Shown here: piece after piece, positions 35,001 through 46,682 of the stretch
How the letters are laid out: each line of letters starts with the position of its first letter
How positions within the stretch are numbered: the stretch's first letter is position 1
Assembly: GCA_030770545.1 (NCBI GenBank)
Contig: CM061098.1
Coordinates: 7,210,001 to 7,274,000, forward strand
Origin: Macropodus opercularis
Lineage: Eukaryota > Chordata > Actinopteri > Anabantiformes > Osphronemidae
Direction of reading: 5' to 3'
DNA: 64,000 nt
Notes under the pieces: generated by a model
Database searches by the model: none
What the model was told of the DNA's origin: nothing
The model's input: only the letters and a program-made list of their open reading frames with translations
Translations under genes and position numbers: made by a program

Positions 35001-37800
35001 CGCTCGTACTCCAGGAGGGCCTGGGAAAAATGTTGTGTCCACGGTGGCATAATGATGGAGCTCACATGCCCAGATGTGCTTTATGTTGATCTCTTTATGT
35101 GAAATATCTCTCTGGTTCTGGTTCTGGTCCTGGTTCTGGTCCTGGTCCTGGTCCTGCCCGTCTCCCGTTGGCCACCCTGGTTTGAAATGAAATCCAGCTG
35201 TGGGACCAGAACCTCTTTGCTGCCAGTAATGGTTTGTAACTCTGCTCTGGTGTGATCGTTGCTGCACTGCAACCATTTCGTGGCTTCGGGTTCCATAAAT
35301 TGCCAAGAAACAATACAACAGATTTAATTCTTGGAAATCACTTGTTTGCTCCATCAGCCAAAATTTGCAACATTTTGTGTTTTTTTTTAAATGTAAGGCA
35401 CGAATTTAAGGACTTGTTTGGATAATTATAGCCCGAGTCGCAGTGTGGCTTTGAGAAGATCACTGAAGAACTTCATGAACTGCTGATGGATTACTGTGAG
35501 ACGATGTGCAGGTCCCCGTGGTCCCCGCGGTGAATAGTTCAGACTGTGGTGGCCCTTCACGGTGGATCGGCGCGCTGCTGCATCTGCTGTCATGGCTTCA
35601 GACTCTCGTAGGTTTGATTTATGCACTGGTGCAGCGGCTTGTCATCATGGCAACTGGGGAACATCAATAACAAAACAGATCAGAAACAACTTTTTAGTTT
35701 AAATGTTTTAACCTATTTCTGCTTTGATTTCTTCACGTCTCTTTTTTCCAGTTCCCTCCAAATTTGCATGAATTCCTTGACAGTATATGGCATAAAAAAC
35801 ATTCTCTCTCCGGCCAAGCAATAATAGCTCATATACAAAAACCTTTTGCCAGCATATATTTGTATCGCAGTATGAATTAAGTCATTGATATACCAGATTT
35901 GCACATGTCCATTTGTCCCCCATGAAGTTTCTCTAAAAATAGTAGCAGATGTTCCTGTTCTTCCATGGTCCTCTTCTCTTTTCCTCCAGTGAAGTGTTGT
36001 AACATCAATGAAGTTATGCAACACTGAATTCTCAGGATGCCTCACCACCCACAGGCTCTGATTTACTGCATGTACATCTCAGGGCGAGATGTGACGTTTG
36101 CTACTCTGCTGGCCAACCTGAGAAATTAGAGCGTTTCTGGACCAAAACCAATTGTTTTATTGATGCTGAAACTCAACTCGCATCATTCTTAATGAAAGAA
36201 CAAAAAACTCTGAGGAAGAACTGGGATCGTGCACCGTAGTGGGTCAGGTCATTAGAACAGTGACTCCTGCAGAGGCCAGAGAACTGGAATAACAAGTTAT
36301 GATTCCTGTTTGATGGATAGCGGCAACACAGCTCTGGGATGGAGTTTTTAAGGGATAATTGCTGCAACAGTACGACACAAAACTAACAAGACCCTTCACA
36401 ATATCCTGGAAAGTATCAGACGCACCTTTTCAATCTTTTGCACTGCACGGTATAGACTTTATTATGCAGAGCTGCACATCTGTGCAACATCATGGATTCT
36501 GAGAAAGAAAAACTGGGTTGACTTTAACATAAAAATATGCATCAGTGGGAGACGTAATCGCTCACAGCACCACAGTCTGAAATGATTTTGTTACAAGTTC
36601 ACATCCTGCATTTGAAATCTTATTTGGGTAGAAGTTCAAATTTTGTAGACTATAATAATTTAAAGGAAATAAATGACTGATATATTTATATCAATATTAC
36701 TTATACCATATTTACAATATGACATTATTGATGCATCAGTGTGACTCTCACTTTAAAGTAGCAGCTGCAGGTCATAGTTCTTCATGTACTGCTGAGTTTG
36801 TAATAATCTCATTTTATCTACAGGTGAGCAGTGACCATCAGCGCAACGATACGGACCTACAGCAATAAACAGCTGATGACCTTGTGAATGTAGTTCACAG
36901 AGGATGTGGATTGTAACACACTGTAACACAGATATCACATATATTATTGAAATGGTTGGTATTTAATCTTCAAGAGCATTTAATGGCCCCTATGTGACTG
37001 AATGTACCTTAACAAATTAGAAAGGAACTAAACAAGTTCAAATTAATGAGGCGTTTAATGTTTAACTTGACGTTTCCCTGTTAATGAGTAGCACAGACAC
37101 ATTTAACAAACTTGTGGTTTATCATTTTATAATCGGTGGAACCTCTACTAACAGCAGTGTTTCTTGTTGCAGATGTTAGTGGACACACGTGTACATGCTG
37201 GTATACAAGCAGATGCAGCTAAAGCCTGGAAAAGCAACATGCTGTCAGAGTATTGTCAAGTTCAAACAGTGCATCAAACCTGTATTACCAGCATTTACAT
37301 ACAAGTTGTGAACTTCCACTTTTTCCTCTCCCTGTCGTTCATCATAACTAATTTGGTTTGTCTTTTATTCCTGAAGTTTATGCATGTGTGCCAGATTCAA
37401 GGTGACCCTGTGGATGGACAATTTGTTAACGCTTGGTTGCATTGTGTGTGATCAGTGTGTTTTGTTGGTGGAGGATGCCCTCTTCAGGTAGAGCATCCAG
37501 TGTGAGATTCTTTCCAATTTCCCCAGTTTCATTTCAGCATCTGCAGTTCTTCATAGAAACCACAAGAGAGTGTCAGTGACTCGACCCACACTGAAAACTG
37601 GACTAAAGAAAGTTCCTTCAGCGCACATACACAATACAGTGGTGTCATTATATTTATACCTTGAGATGTAAAGTAATTTTTAAGCGTGAAGTAAATGAGT
37701 AAAACCAACGTGGATCCCAATGAACGATCCATGAAGTTATTTCGAGGCAAAGCCTTGTTTGCGGCAGCTGACAGACACACGGGATACGAAAGTGTGAGCA
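32091..37800. other. intergenic DNA between kdrl and cdx4
   Basis: No gene recognised. It contains a poly-C run (about 33831-33842), an ACA trinucleotide run near 34240, a TGGTYC minisatellite (35113-35157) and an unexplained minus-strand open frame at about 36085-35713. The rest shows no structure I can support. Confidence 0.5.
35113..35157. repeat. hexanucleotide minisatellite (TGGTYC)n
   Basis: About seven tandem copies of CTGGTT/CTGGTC. On the minus strand they produce an artificial glutamine/aspartate-rich frame, which is not a gene. Confidence 0.75.
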
Positions 37801-37829
37801 AATCAGAGAAGCGGCTGGTGGCGGACTGT

Positions 37830-38000
37830 CAGGGGCCAACGGTCTCATAAATATTATGCCATCCATAAACATGCTTCAGGGTCATCCATCAGCATTTATG
37901 ACTGTGCACCCGGATTCCTGACATGCCAGTTAATCAGCTCTGCTAATTGAGTCCTCAAACGCCTGATAGATTAGCAGGGAAAGTATTAAACAATGTTTCT
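37830..38000. promoter_or_regulatory. cdx4: candidate cdx4 upstream element with clustered Cdx/Hox sites
   Basis: Three TTTATG-type sites fall within 57 bases: TCATAAA (37845-37851, minus), CCATAAA (37863-37869, minus) and TTTATGA (37895-37901, plus). Homeodomain-type TAAT cores follow (GTTAATCAG, GCTAATTGAG). The cluster lies about 1.1 kb upstream of the cdx4 start. Cdx genes are known to cross- and autoregulate; use here is inference. Confidence 0.4.
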
Positions 38001-38559
38001 TGATTAGTGTGTAAGACATGTATTTAAGTTATATGCAAAAAAAGGAAGAAGTGTCCTAAGCCGGTGCAGTGGTGGACTAATGGCGCACGACTGCTACACA
38101 GTGGGATCGAGAAAAACCAGGAAAAGTACAGTTCTGTGTGATTTCAGGATGATCGCTGTGACTGATGTGTCACAAGCTGCTGTTTGTCACAGTGGGGGGT
38201 TGTTGGAGTTACCTTGTAACCGGAATTAGCTGTGAAGTGTGACCTTGAGGTGTGAACACGGAATACGAAAGCTCCGGCTTGCTACAAGAAAGTCTCTCAT
38301 ACTTTGCACCTCGTTTGCAAGTGAATATTTCAACAAATAAAGCGCGTTTTACGCATGAAGTGAGGTTGGGGAGCATTGTCTGCGAATGTGTTAGACCTAA
38401 TGGATAAGGATTTAAAATTCTAATCTTGCACTGTAATGCAATTATAATATAAATGAAGATAAAAAGTCATTAAATGTAGCCAGAAAGGCTTCTAATAAAA
38501 CATATCCGTGCCCAATTACGCACAGGCCTTCGTTTGATGAATACGTTTGCGGACACGTT

Positions 38560-38983
38560 GCCTCGGTTTATTACCGCGTGTGCAGCTGATAGGTCGTGGG
38601 GGTAATTTATTCATGGAGAGAAGATCTCGTGTTCAGGATAGGCCCACTGTCAGGTGATGACGCGCCACAGGGACAGAAGCAAGGGGACAGCTAGGCCGAC
38701 AGCACCGGTCACTCTCATTTAGATGCAAATCTCCAAAGGTTGAGGGGTTGGCTGACGTCAGGACAGGCCTTAGAATACTTTTACCTTCTTGTCAACAGAG
38801 CCAAATCATGTGAGACTGGCGACGGACCGGGAACTACGTCGTATTTCACTTGGGGAACATCTCTGGACTACAAACAGCTGAAGGATTTTTAAAAAACAGT
38901 TTCATGGAAACAATGTCGCCTTAAAACGGGCCACATCGTCCATTCTGCTGTTTTTGCCGTCTTTAATTGTTTTTGTGCAAATC
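38560..38983 (+). promoter_or_regulatory. cdx4: cdx4 proximal promoter and 5' UTR
   Basis: The segment has TTTATTAC (38567-38574) and TTTATTC (38606-38612) Cdx/Hox-like sites, a perfect octamer ATGCAAAT (38723-38730) and a full CRE TGACGTCA (38753-38760). The octamer would suit POU-factor input such as Pou5f3 in early embryos. No clear TATA box is seen; the start site probably lies between about 38770 and 38880. Confidence 0.45.
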
Positions 38984-39419
38984 ATGTATGTTGGATATCT
39001 ACTGGATAAAGAAAGCGGCATGTATCACCAAGGGCCTGTGAGAAGATCTAGCATCAACCTGCCTCCTCAGAACTTTGTTTCTACACCACAGTACGCCGAC
39101 TTTACCGGATACCATCATGTGCCAAGCATGGATACGCACTCACAGTCTGCGGGGAGTTGGGGACCTACATATGGAGCCCCGAGGGAGGACTGGGGTGCAT
39201 ATAGTCTGGGACCACCAAATACAATTCCTACACCCATGAACAACTCATCTCCCGGACAGGTTCCTTACTGCTCATCTGAGTACAGTCATATGCATCCTCC
39301 GGGTTCTGCGGTGCTACAGCCGCCACCGGAGAATGTTCCTGTTGCACAACTTTCTCCTGATAGAGAGAGACGCAATTCATACCAGTGGATGAGTAAAACT
39401 GCGCAAGCTTCATCTACAG
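38984..39419 (+). CDS. cdx4: cdx4 exon 1: N-terminal activation region and YQWM motif
   Basis: Residues 1-145 plus one base; donor GTGAGC. Rich in Pro, Ser and Tyr, with REDWGAYSLGPP and the YQWM motif just before the junction. Confidence 0.95.
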
Positions 39420-41604
39420 GTGAGCTCGCCGTCTTAAACAATGTGTTCAAATATTTCATTCGAAAGAGTTGCATGAAGAACTGGAAATTTGTGTGCAACA
39501 CTTTGTCACGTTCCAGAGGATTTTACGCATACAATATATTTAATCCGACACTACAATACAGTTCAAAATACATCTTGATTGAATTTTATTCCATTACAAC
39601 AAAATGGGCGATAAATAAAGACGTAAGAAATTGACAGGCGTTAAAAAAACAGGAGGAAACTCGCTTTTGTGGCCTCCTACGTTAAGAATAAGGCAGCAGA
39701 GAGAAATGTGGTGGGGAGCACTGTGTTTTGAATAATAGTCCCAGAGTCCAGAGTCAGCTAATGTGTCCATAAATTATTTTGATGGGATATTGGGCCAATA
39801 GCTTTATCCTCTCCAGGTGGTGGAAATTTTCAAAACAGGGTGTGAGGAATGGGCGCCAGGCCCAGTTGTGATGTTAATGTCATTATTCCTGGAGATGTGA
39901 GGTCGACTTCACTGTCACATTGTTTGGTGGTTGGAGTGTTATCCGTCATATCCAGGCGGTGGCCTTTGCTTTTAACACCTCTTCACTTTGATATGCACCA
40001 AGCGCCCTTCCTCTCTGAGAGTTATATTGCCGGAAAGACTGATGTTTTTCCTCACAACTAATGTATCAAACGTGGAGGAGTCGGGCTGCTCACTGCTTTT
40101 AGAAACGACAGCGTCAAAGCTAATGGTGTTCACTGAATAAGAACAAGGTAGAATTGTAATTTACTTCAGAAATATCATGTGTTTTTTCAGACTATTTTTA
40201 CAATAATCAAAGACCATCATGTCAGAACGAGCTGCCTGCTGGAATCGGTTTCCGTCTAACAACGTGTTTATTGTTCGGCGTCTCCAGATGTCTTTTTCTT
40301 GTCTTCTGTGTCAGACTTGTCAGTGAGGACCTGACTGTACTACAGTTGCCATCAAAGCCAGATCAAAAGCCCAATTTGCGTATCTGTAGACAAAGCAAAG
40401 AGATGCAGATTTCAGACACAGCTAATAAAGATGCCCTGTGCAGATAGGCCGGTCCTGGCATGCAGCCTGCTCTGTGTAACGTTTCCAGTTGAACCACTTA
40501 GCTGCTAACAGATAATCCAGAGTAAAAAAAACACCCAAAACAATAATCACTACTTTGTTTCTCTGTCGCCTACACAGGTAAAACAAGAACGAAGGAGAAA
40601 TACAGGGTAGTGTACACAGACCACCAGAGACTGGAGCTGGAAAAAGAGTTTCATTTTAACCGATACATAACCATCAGGAGGAAATCTGAGCTGGCTGTCA
40701 ACCTGGGCCTCTCAGAGAGACAGGTACGTCTGCTTTACCCCGAAATGTGCTATAAATACTGAAAACACAAAGGCAGCATGTGAGACAAATGAGAGCACAA
40801 GGCTGTTTTACATGTAAGCTATGAAAGTGACGGTGAATATGTAGCGAGATACTCCTGTCATTAAATATTTAAATCACTAATATAATGTATCTCATCAGTA
40901 TTTTACGTTTGGTGGCTTGACAGTAAGATATAATGGTTTGTAAACGAATATTATTTTTTTTTAAACGTGCTCCAGATGCATGGTTTTATATTGTCTTTAG
41001 TTTAGCACTGTCAAAAAAATAATAAGGACGTATGGGAATCAATATTATTAACCTGATAGATAATGGATCTTTGCTTAGCGTTTTTTCTTTCGTTCTTATT
41101 TTGTTTAATATTGAATGTATTTGAATTTATTGAAGAAATGGAGCAATAGAAATAAACATGTGATATGACTGTGTTACAAATTTACAATTCATTTGTATTT
41201 TTCTTTTATCGTATTGTTTCTTTCTTTTATTATATATATATATATATATATTCTTCTATTTTTTATTATATTTCAATTTTGCTTAAGGTTATTTTTATGT
41301 TATTTTACTTTTAGAAGAGCGTGGTAATGGGACTGAAAGACTTTATTCAATTGTCTTCATTTCTTTTCAGGTCAAAATCTGGTTTCAGAACCGCAGAGCC
41401 AAAGAGAGGAAACTGATCAAGAAGAAGCTGGGCCAGTCCGACGGCAGCGGGGGGTCTGTGCACAGTGACCCGGGTTCCGTGAGTCCTCTGCCGATTCCGG
41501 GGTCCCTCAGTCCCACAGACATCCACGGGTCTCTGTACCCTCCTCAAGGAATGAACACCTTGCCATCGATCAGGAATATACAGCAAGTGACTGTGACTCA
41601 GTGA
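38984..41604 (+). CDS. cdx4: Cdx4 caudal-type homeobox transcription factor (3 exons, 271 aa)
   Basis: Nuclear DNA-binding protein of the ParaHox class; controls posterior Hox genes, axial elongation and blood specification in fish. Exons: 38984-39419, 40578-40723, 41371-41604, in frame, stop TGA at 41602-41604. The start MYVGYLLDKE is the conserved Cdx N-terminus, so I chose the ATG at 38984 over an upstream in-frame non-ATG codon. A hexapeptide-like YQWM is at 133-136. The homeodomain spans about 151-210, with the recognition helix WFQNRRAKERK (N201 is homeodomain Asn51); exon 2/3 splits it before VKIWFQ, as in other Cdx genes. The ending SIRNIQQVTVTQ and length match cdx4 of other fish, not cdx1. 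AATAAA at 42048-42053 is a fitting poly(A) signal. Confidence 0.96.
39420..40577. other. cdx4: cdx4 intron 1
   Basis: The intron contains back-to-back CCAAT boxes (ATTGGGCCAAT, 39789-39799) and a nearby CCATAAA, in a stretch that looks more ordered than average intron. Otherwise nothing recognised. Confidence 0.4.
40578..40723 (+). CDS. cdx4: cdx4 exon 2: first part of the homeodomain
   Basis: Residues 146-194, KTRTKEKYRVVYTDHQRLE through LGLSERQ; helices 1 and 2 of the homeodomain. Donor GTACGT. Confidence 0.96.
41230..41251. repeat. cdx4: short (TA)n run in cdx4 intron 2
   Basis: About ten TA units flanked by T-rich intron. Confidence 0.8.
41371..41604 (+). CDS. cdx4: cdx4 exon 3: recognition helix and C-terminus
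   Basis: Residues 195-271, starting VKIWFQNRRAKER. Ser/Pro/Gly-rich tail and the conserved last residues QQVTVTQ. Acceptor TTCTTTTCAG. Confidence 0.96.
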   Translation, partial: VKIWFQNRRAKERKLIKKKLGQSDGSGGSVHSDPGSVSPLPIPGSLSPTDIHGSLYPPQGMNTLPSIRNIQQVTVTQ

Positions 41605-42047
41605 AGTTTTCATCTTTCTGGACCATGTAACAAAACGGAGCACTCCGAGACGCTGACAGGACACTTGCAGCCAGAGGATCTGGACTCTCGCCCTGAGGCA
41701 CAAAGCTGTGGATTAACATTTGATCTACAGCAATGAAATGCTGGAGGCTCTTGAAATATTGCTTTTTTAATAGAATAGATTTAATATCGTGGGGAATGAA
41801 CGAGAAAAAAATCGACATGTTTCAAATTTAAATGTTTTAAACTGTTTGTGACTTAATAAGAGATAAATATCCTTTGTATGTGATGAAGAGTGCGTGTCTA
41901 TGATTAAATGTACCCAGGAAGTTTAAGCCGGACTCTTTAGCTCCTGTCACACTGGACGAAGGACAAGTCATTTATACAGCACAGTTTTATCCGCTTTAGT
42001 AAAACGGAGTAGATGTTAATGACAACGGTGGCAACGTTCAAAATGTA

Positions 42048-42053
42048 AATAAA
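42048..42053 (+). terminator. cdx4: cdx4 poly(A) signal
   Basis: AATAAA followed by a T-rich downstream element, 444 bases after the stop codon. Confidence 0.7.
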
Positions 42054-42539
42054 AGGCTTTTTTCTGTAAATCTGCATTTTTTCTTATATTTGTGGTTGGA
42101 AGGTGCAAAGTTTAGATCACATTTGCCTTCAGTTTAGTATTTGGTTGTGTGTGAAGGGGATTCACAGACACTATTCCTCCTGCCTTTTATGTGTCTGGAA
42201 CCAGAAACAAGATTATTTTCGTATAGTCCTGGAAATTATAAATGAGGCAGACAAGCCTAAAACAGTGTTTGTGGAAACAGCACAGTCCAGTAAATCGGAT
42301 CAGAAAGTCCAACACGTCTGTCCCAATTTCTTTGCATTAGTTTGCACTGAATGCTGGTAAATGTACTTTATATTCAGCAGATTAAATGTTTTATAGATAC
42401 TAGTAGCTGACGTCTGGTAGACCCACAACCAGGGAATTATTCCCTAACTAAATCATTTTCCATGAAGCGGTCGTCTTTTAATGTTGTCCATAAATAAAAA
42501 CTACATTGACTACAACCTGGGTTTGAATAATCGACCTGC

Positions 42540-42685
42540 CTCCCATGGACATAATCTGGTGTCGGTGTCGATAACGGCCTCGATTTTTTTGCGCTGGTCC
42601 ATCGGAGCAAACGGCGGCGACCGTGGTTCAACCCCAGCTCCGTGCGCGTGCCCGCGCGCCCGTGTGCGGCCCCGTACGACACGTC
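42540..42685 (+). promoter_or_regulatory. chic1: CpG-rich chic1 promoter
   Basis: High GC and CpG immediately upstream of the chic1 start, including runs of CGCG and GTGCGGCC. TATA-less, typical of a housekeeping promoter. It starts only about 500 bases after the cdx4 poly(A) signal. Confidence 0.55.
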
Positions 42686-42831
42686 ATGAGCGTCTTACTA
42701 CCCAACATGGCGGACTTTGATACCATTTATGAGATAGAAGACGAAGAGGATGAACGTGTAGTGAGTGAGGAACACCTGCCCAGGTACTGCCCGGAGCCCG
42801 TGGTTATGCGAGGCGCTGGGCACATCACAGT
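42686..42831 (+). CDS. chic1: chic1 exon 1
   Basis: Acidic N-terminus through RGAGHITV; the valine codon is split (GT|G). Donor GTAAGC. Confidence 0.92.
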
Positions 42832-45800
42832 GTAAGCAGAGCCGCGTTTCATTGTCACCGTCCTTTCTGCTGTCGTTTTGTTGTGTTTAGCTTTTTTAGC
42901 TGCTGCTAGCCTGCTAGCTAACGCACAACTCGGTGTTAACGTTAGCGTTAGATTTGACATTTCCATCAGACGTTTGACACTGAACGTTAGCGTGTCCCCA
43001 TGGCAACCACGGCACCGAGCAGCTTTTGCACGGGGTGTAAGGTTAACGCACGTTATGCACGAGCAGACCAACGCACCATGAGCAGCGTCGCGTGCTCAAC
43101 ACTCATCGGTAGAATTACTGCAGTGGGGTCGTGTAGTGCTGCTAAACACTCGATGAGCTCAAAGTAAAATATTATTCTACACGAAGTGGCAACTATTTTT
43201 ACGATTAAATAATCTATACGTGTAATAACTAAGTCACAGACGGTGGTGACATCCTCTAAAATCAGAGGTTTTCCTGGCTCTCCTGTACTTTTCCAGGCTG
43301 TTTTGAACGGAACCAGAGCTTTGAATACGTCATGTCCTGCACATTTGTTGTAATTTAAAGATGCCCATTAGTTGCAGCCTCCTTGTTAGTCTTTGATGTT
43401 TACCAGAAACACTGAACGCCTGTTTAATACAAGACACTTCAACCGCTCAGGTGATTTTATTCAAGGAATAATATTACACAGCCTTTAACCAGCTGTATCA
43501 AATTATATCTTAGATGTTATTTAATCTTCCACATGTCCTCACAAACTCTTGATGAGCCGTGTTAGACTCTGTCTCTTCACTGAATCCCAGACTGTCTTGG
43601 TGAAGTTGGGATCGGGGCCTTGCCATCTGTTCCAGGGCTCCTTGTTCCTCTTGTTGTTGAAGAGAGGTCTTTACGACTCGGGATCGTTTGGGCTCGTTGT
43701 CATGGTGAATGAGTTGTAGACTGATCTGACTATCGGATAAAAAAACTAAACTTCTAAACTGACTAGACCTTTTGCACAAACACTGCAAATCAACTGTGAT
43801 GATGAAGAGCTCATGTCCAGTGAAGGACTTATGTTCAATTAATTAATTACTGCAAGTGATCACACATATCAAGTAAGGTTAGATTAATTATTAAGTGTAG
43901 GCTTATCATCTGTAATTAAACCAAACTTTACTCTCTGTGCTAAAGAAAACACATCACACAGTATATTGGGTTTGGATTATTTTTTGTTCTTATCACATGT
44001 AGAGTGATAGCAGATTTTCTTTTTGACATTATTATATTTATGCTCTTACTGTATTTCTTTTTCAGGTTTGGACTGAGCAACAAATTTGACACAGAATTTC
44101 CCTCTGTTCTCACGGGAAAGGTACAGTTTCTTTTTGGTTTTCTTGCACTTCAGGCTTCTTTCTGTTCAATTCCAAGTAGGGAGAATTAAGCAATTAAAGG
44201 CACAGTGATGCTATTGTTCTTTTGGGATTTTAACAGCCCCAACTTCCCCAAACCACCCCATTCAATCCTCTCCAAGTGGTTTAGATCTAATGGACATGCA
44301 TTTTAAGCAACGAACCACTGTGCATAGAAAAGAACCTGAATGTGCTGCTGTCCAGCTCTGTAAATGTGTAAGCCATCTAAGGGGTTCAGTTGATGGGGAC
44401 CCTGGTGTTTTGGAAGGTCCAGCTCTAGGTGATAAAATAATGAAATGAAGGCTCTGCAGCAGACAAGAAAGGAAGGCTTCCTGGGTCGGACGCAGAAACA
44501 CAAAAAGACTTTAGGGGTAAGAGCGGGCCGAGGGAAGTGTGGGGCAATAAAAAGTACCTTCGGTATTGTGACCCAGGGTGACATGTGATGGATGAGGTCA
44601 CAATTATGATGATTGAAGGGTGCAGATCAGGCCCTGCTGGGCTTTATTCTGAGGTCTTTGGCTGTTTGCAAAGAGACCTTTGCATCCTGTCATAAAAGAT
44701 TACGACCCCAGTTTTATGACGTACAGACTCGGAGAGGAATGAGCATCCATTCAAGTTGTTTAGCCGTCGCTGCCACAGGCACTGAGCTTATCTCTCTTTT
44801 GAGTCCCTCCTTGCCTTGAACAGTCTGGAGTTTTGGTTAGCAAGTCAGAGGCTGTGTTTACAGATGTCATCTCATCTCTGGACAACATCTGCAAATATCT
44901 ACCTGTTGGTTTACTAATGCTCTTTGATCTTGATGCACAGGTTTCTTTCTGAAGTAATTAACAATCTTCCATGTCAGCAACACAATGTCTCAATCCCTCC
45001 TTGCTCTTAGCTGTTTACTTCATGCTTTAGTTTTCTGATGCTTTTATCACAGCCCAGGGCCTTTAGGAACCCTTTGCTATGGTGCACATAAATGAATCTT
45101 CTCTCCCCATTTCCCAGGTAGCACCAGAGGAATTCAAAACCAGCATCAGCAGGGTTAATGCGTGTTTGAAGAAGAACTTACCGGTGAATGTAAAGTGGCT
45201 TCTTTGTGGCTGCCTATGTTGTTGCTGTACAGTTGGCTGCAGTCTATGGCCTGTTATCTGCCTCAACAAGAGAGTAAGTCCCAGTGACACACGTCAGACA
45301 GTTTAACTCTCCCTTCGTCAGCTGTGAATACTCGGGCTGTTATAGCAATTCAGCCGCACTTGTCTTAGTGCAGAGGGCAATAACAACTCATTCAATTAGT
45401 GCCTCCGTGTAGAAATGACTCATTGCACTGCACAACCCTGTCCCCCATAGCTTAAGGGTGTGTCCTTTAAAGATGGTGTTATTATTTAGAATTACTGACA
45501 ACAAAGTGGAAATTCTAGTAAATGGACAGTCAGTCCATAAATACTAACACAGTAACAGTTTGCCATCGCCTCTTAAAAGGGTCAAATTGAGTAATGTGCA
45601 TGCATTTGGTTTATGATCCAACAGACAAGAAGATCTATTCAGAAGTTGTTAGAGTGGGAAAATAACCGATTATACCACAAGGTAAGGATGACAGCAAATT
45701 GCATATTAGCACCTGTGTGAAAGTGCTTAATTGTCTGTCAGTGTGCAAGCTAAGTATCGTCCTATTGGATAATGACCCTTAGTCTGTTTGGTATGCTTAT

Positions 45801-46682
45801 AAGCAGCAGCACGAGTCTCTCAAAGCTGTTTGAGTCAGATCTGGCTCATGGGGCCTGAAAGGATCGTGAGGTCAGCAGTAAAATGGCGTGTTAATTTTGT
45901 TTTGTCTTGCAGCAACAAATTACAGCTAGTAGCTGTGCAAAGGCATAAAGGAAGCTCTTCAGGGTGTCTGGCCATAGTTTGACCCCAGCAAGACCAGACA
46001 GCCTTGCTCCCAAATTCCCCTGACACTGAAGAAGAGATTTCAGACAGATTTCCCTTTGTTTGTCTGTTTGTGTGCAAGGGGTGTTCTTTCATTGTGTCTG
46101 TCTTTGCTTTCTCTCATCAGCTGGGGCTGCACTGGAAACTCAGTAAAAGAAAATGTGAAAGCAGTAATATGATGGAATATGTAAGTCCCAACCAAATAAC
46201 TAGAGATATTGAATCATTGCATGACTTCAGTGATAACTCAAGTATTTCTGCAGTAATTGATTATTTGGGGTTTTGCATAATTCCTTAAAACCAACAACAC
46301 TTTAAATGTATCTATTCAGATACAGGGCATGTTGTATATTTACTATATGATTGAAAAGTACCTGGAATCGTTAAACAATTATGAAAATAAGTTTACATAT
46401 TGTTGTATAATTCCATAGAACTTAAATTACATAGATTTATAGAAATGTTTCCAGAAGAGAAGAAGCAAAACTGCTTTGTCAGTGCAGATTAAATAGGAGC
46501 TAAATGTGAAATGGAGCAATGACTTGATATGCAGAGCTCATTATAAACACAAGACAAATAACTAAACACTTTCTATTCTAGCAAAAGTCCTCAAACAGTC
46601 AAGAAAATCAGTTTTTTTTGTCTCTCTGTAGGTGATTCTTATAGAATTCTTACCCAAATATCCTATTTTCCGACCGGACTGA
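42686..46682 (+). CDS. chic1: Chic1 cysteine-rich hydrophobic domain protein (6 exons, 174 aa)
   Basis: Palmitoylated peripheral membrane protein of Golgi-derived vesicles and plasma membrane, thought to act in regulated exocytosis. Exons: 42686-42831, 44066-44120, 45118-45273, 45625-45681, 46121-46180, 46632-46682 (TGA 46680-46682), all in frame. I chose the first ATG (42686; MSVLLPNMADFD) over the second (42707) because mammalian CHIC1 starts with a very similar extension that CHIC2 lacks. An acidic stretch (EDEEDE) follows, then HITVFGLSNKFDTEFP. The palmitoylation cluster is C97-G-C-L-C-C-C-C104 with C108 and C115. It ends YVILIEFLPKYPIFRPD. The long acidic repeat of mammalian CHIC1 is absent, leaving CHIC2-like length. 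Confidence 0.95.
44066..44120 (+). CDS. chic1: chic1 exon 2
   Basis: Encodes FGLSNKFDTEFPSVLTGK. Acceptor CTTTTTCAG, donor GTACAG. Confidence 0.93.
45118..45273 (+). CDS. chic1: chic1 exon 3: cysteine-rich hydrophobic domain
   Basis: Encodes VAPEEFKTSISRVNACLKK through the cysteine string and CLNKR. Phase 0 at both ends. Confidence 0.95.
45625..45681 (+). CDS. chic1: chic1 exon 4
   Basis: Encodes TRRSIQKLLEWENNRLYHK, phase 0 at both ends, donor GTAAGG. Confidence 0.95.
46121..46180 (+). CDS. chic1: chic1 exon 5
   Basis: Encodes LGLHWKLSKRKCESSNMMEY, phase 0, donor GTAAGT. Confidence 0.95.
46632..46682 (+). CDS. chic1: chic1 exon 6
   Basis: Encodes VILIEFLPKYPIFRPD and the stop codon; the invariant CHIC C-terminus. 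Confidence 0.95.
   Translation: MILIEFLPKYPIFRPD

Noticed and set aside
34917..35354. 145-codon minus-strand ORF
   Set aside because: Much of it is the TGGTYC minisatellite read in a fixed frame; the rest has no protein character.
38984..41604. Identity as cdx1 or cdx2
   Set aside because: N-terminus, hexapeptide region, C-terminal QQVTVTQ and the neighbouring chic1 all point to cdx4; teleosts are thought to lack cdx2.
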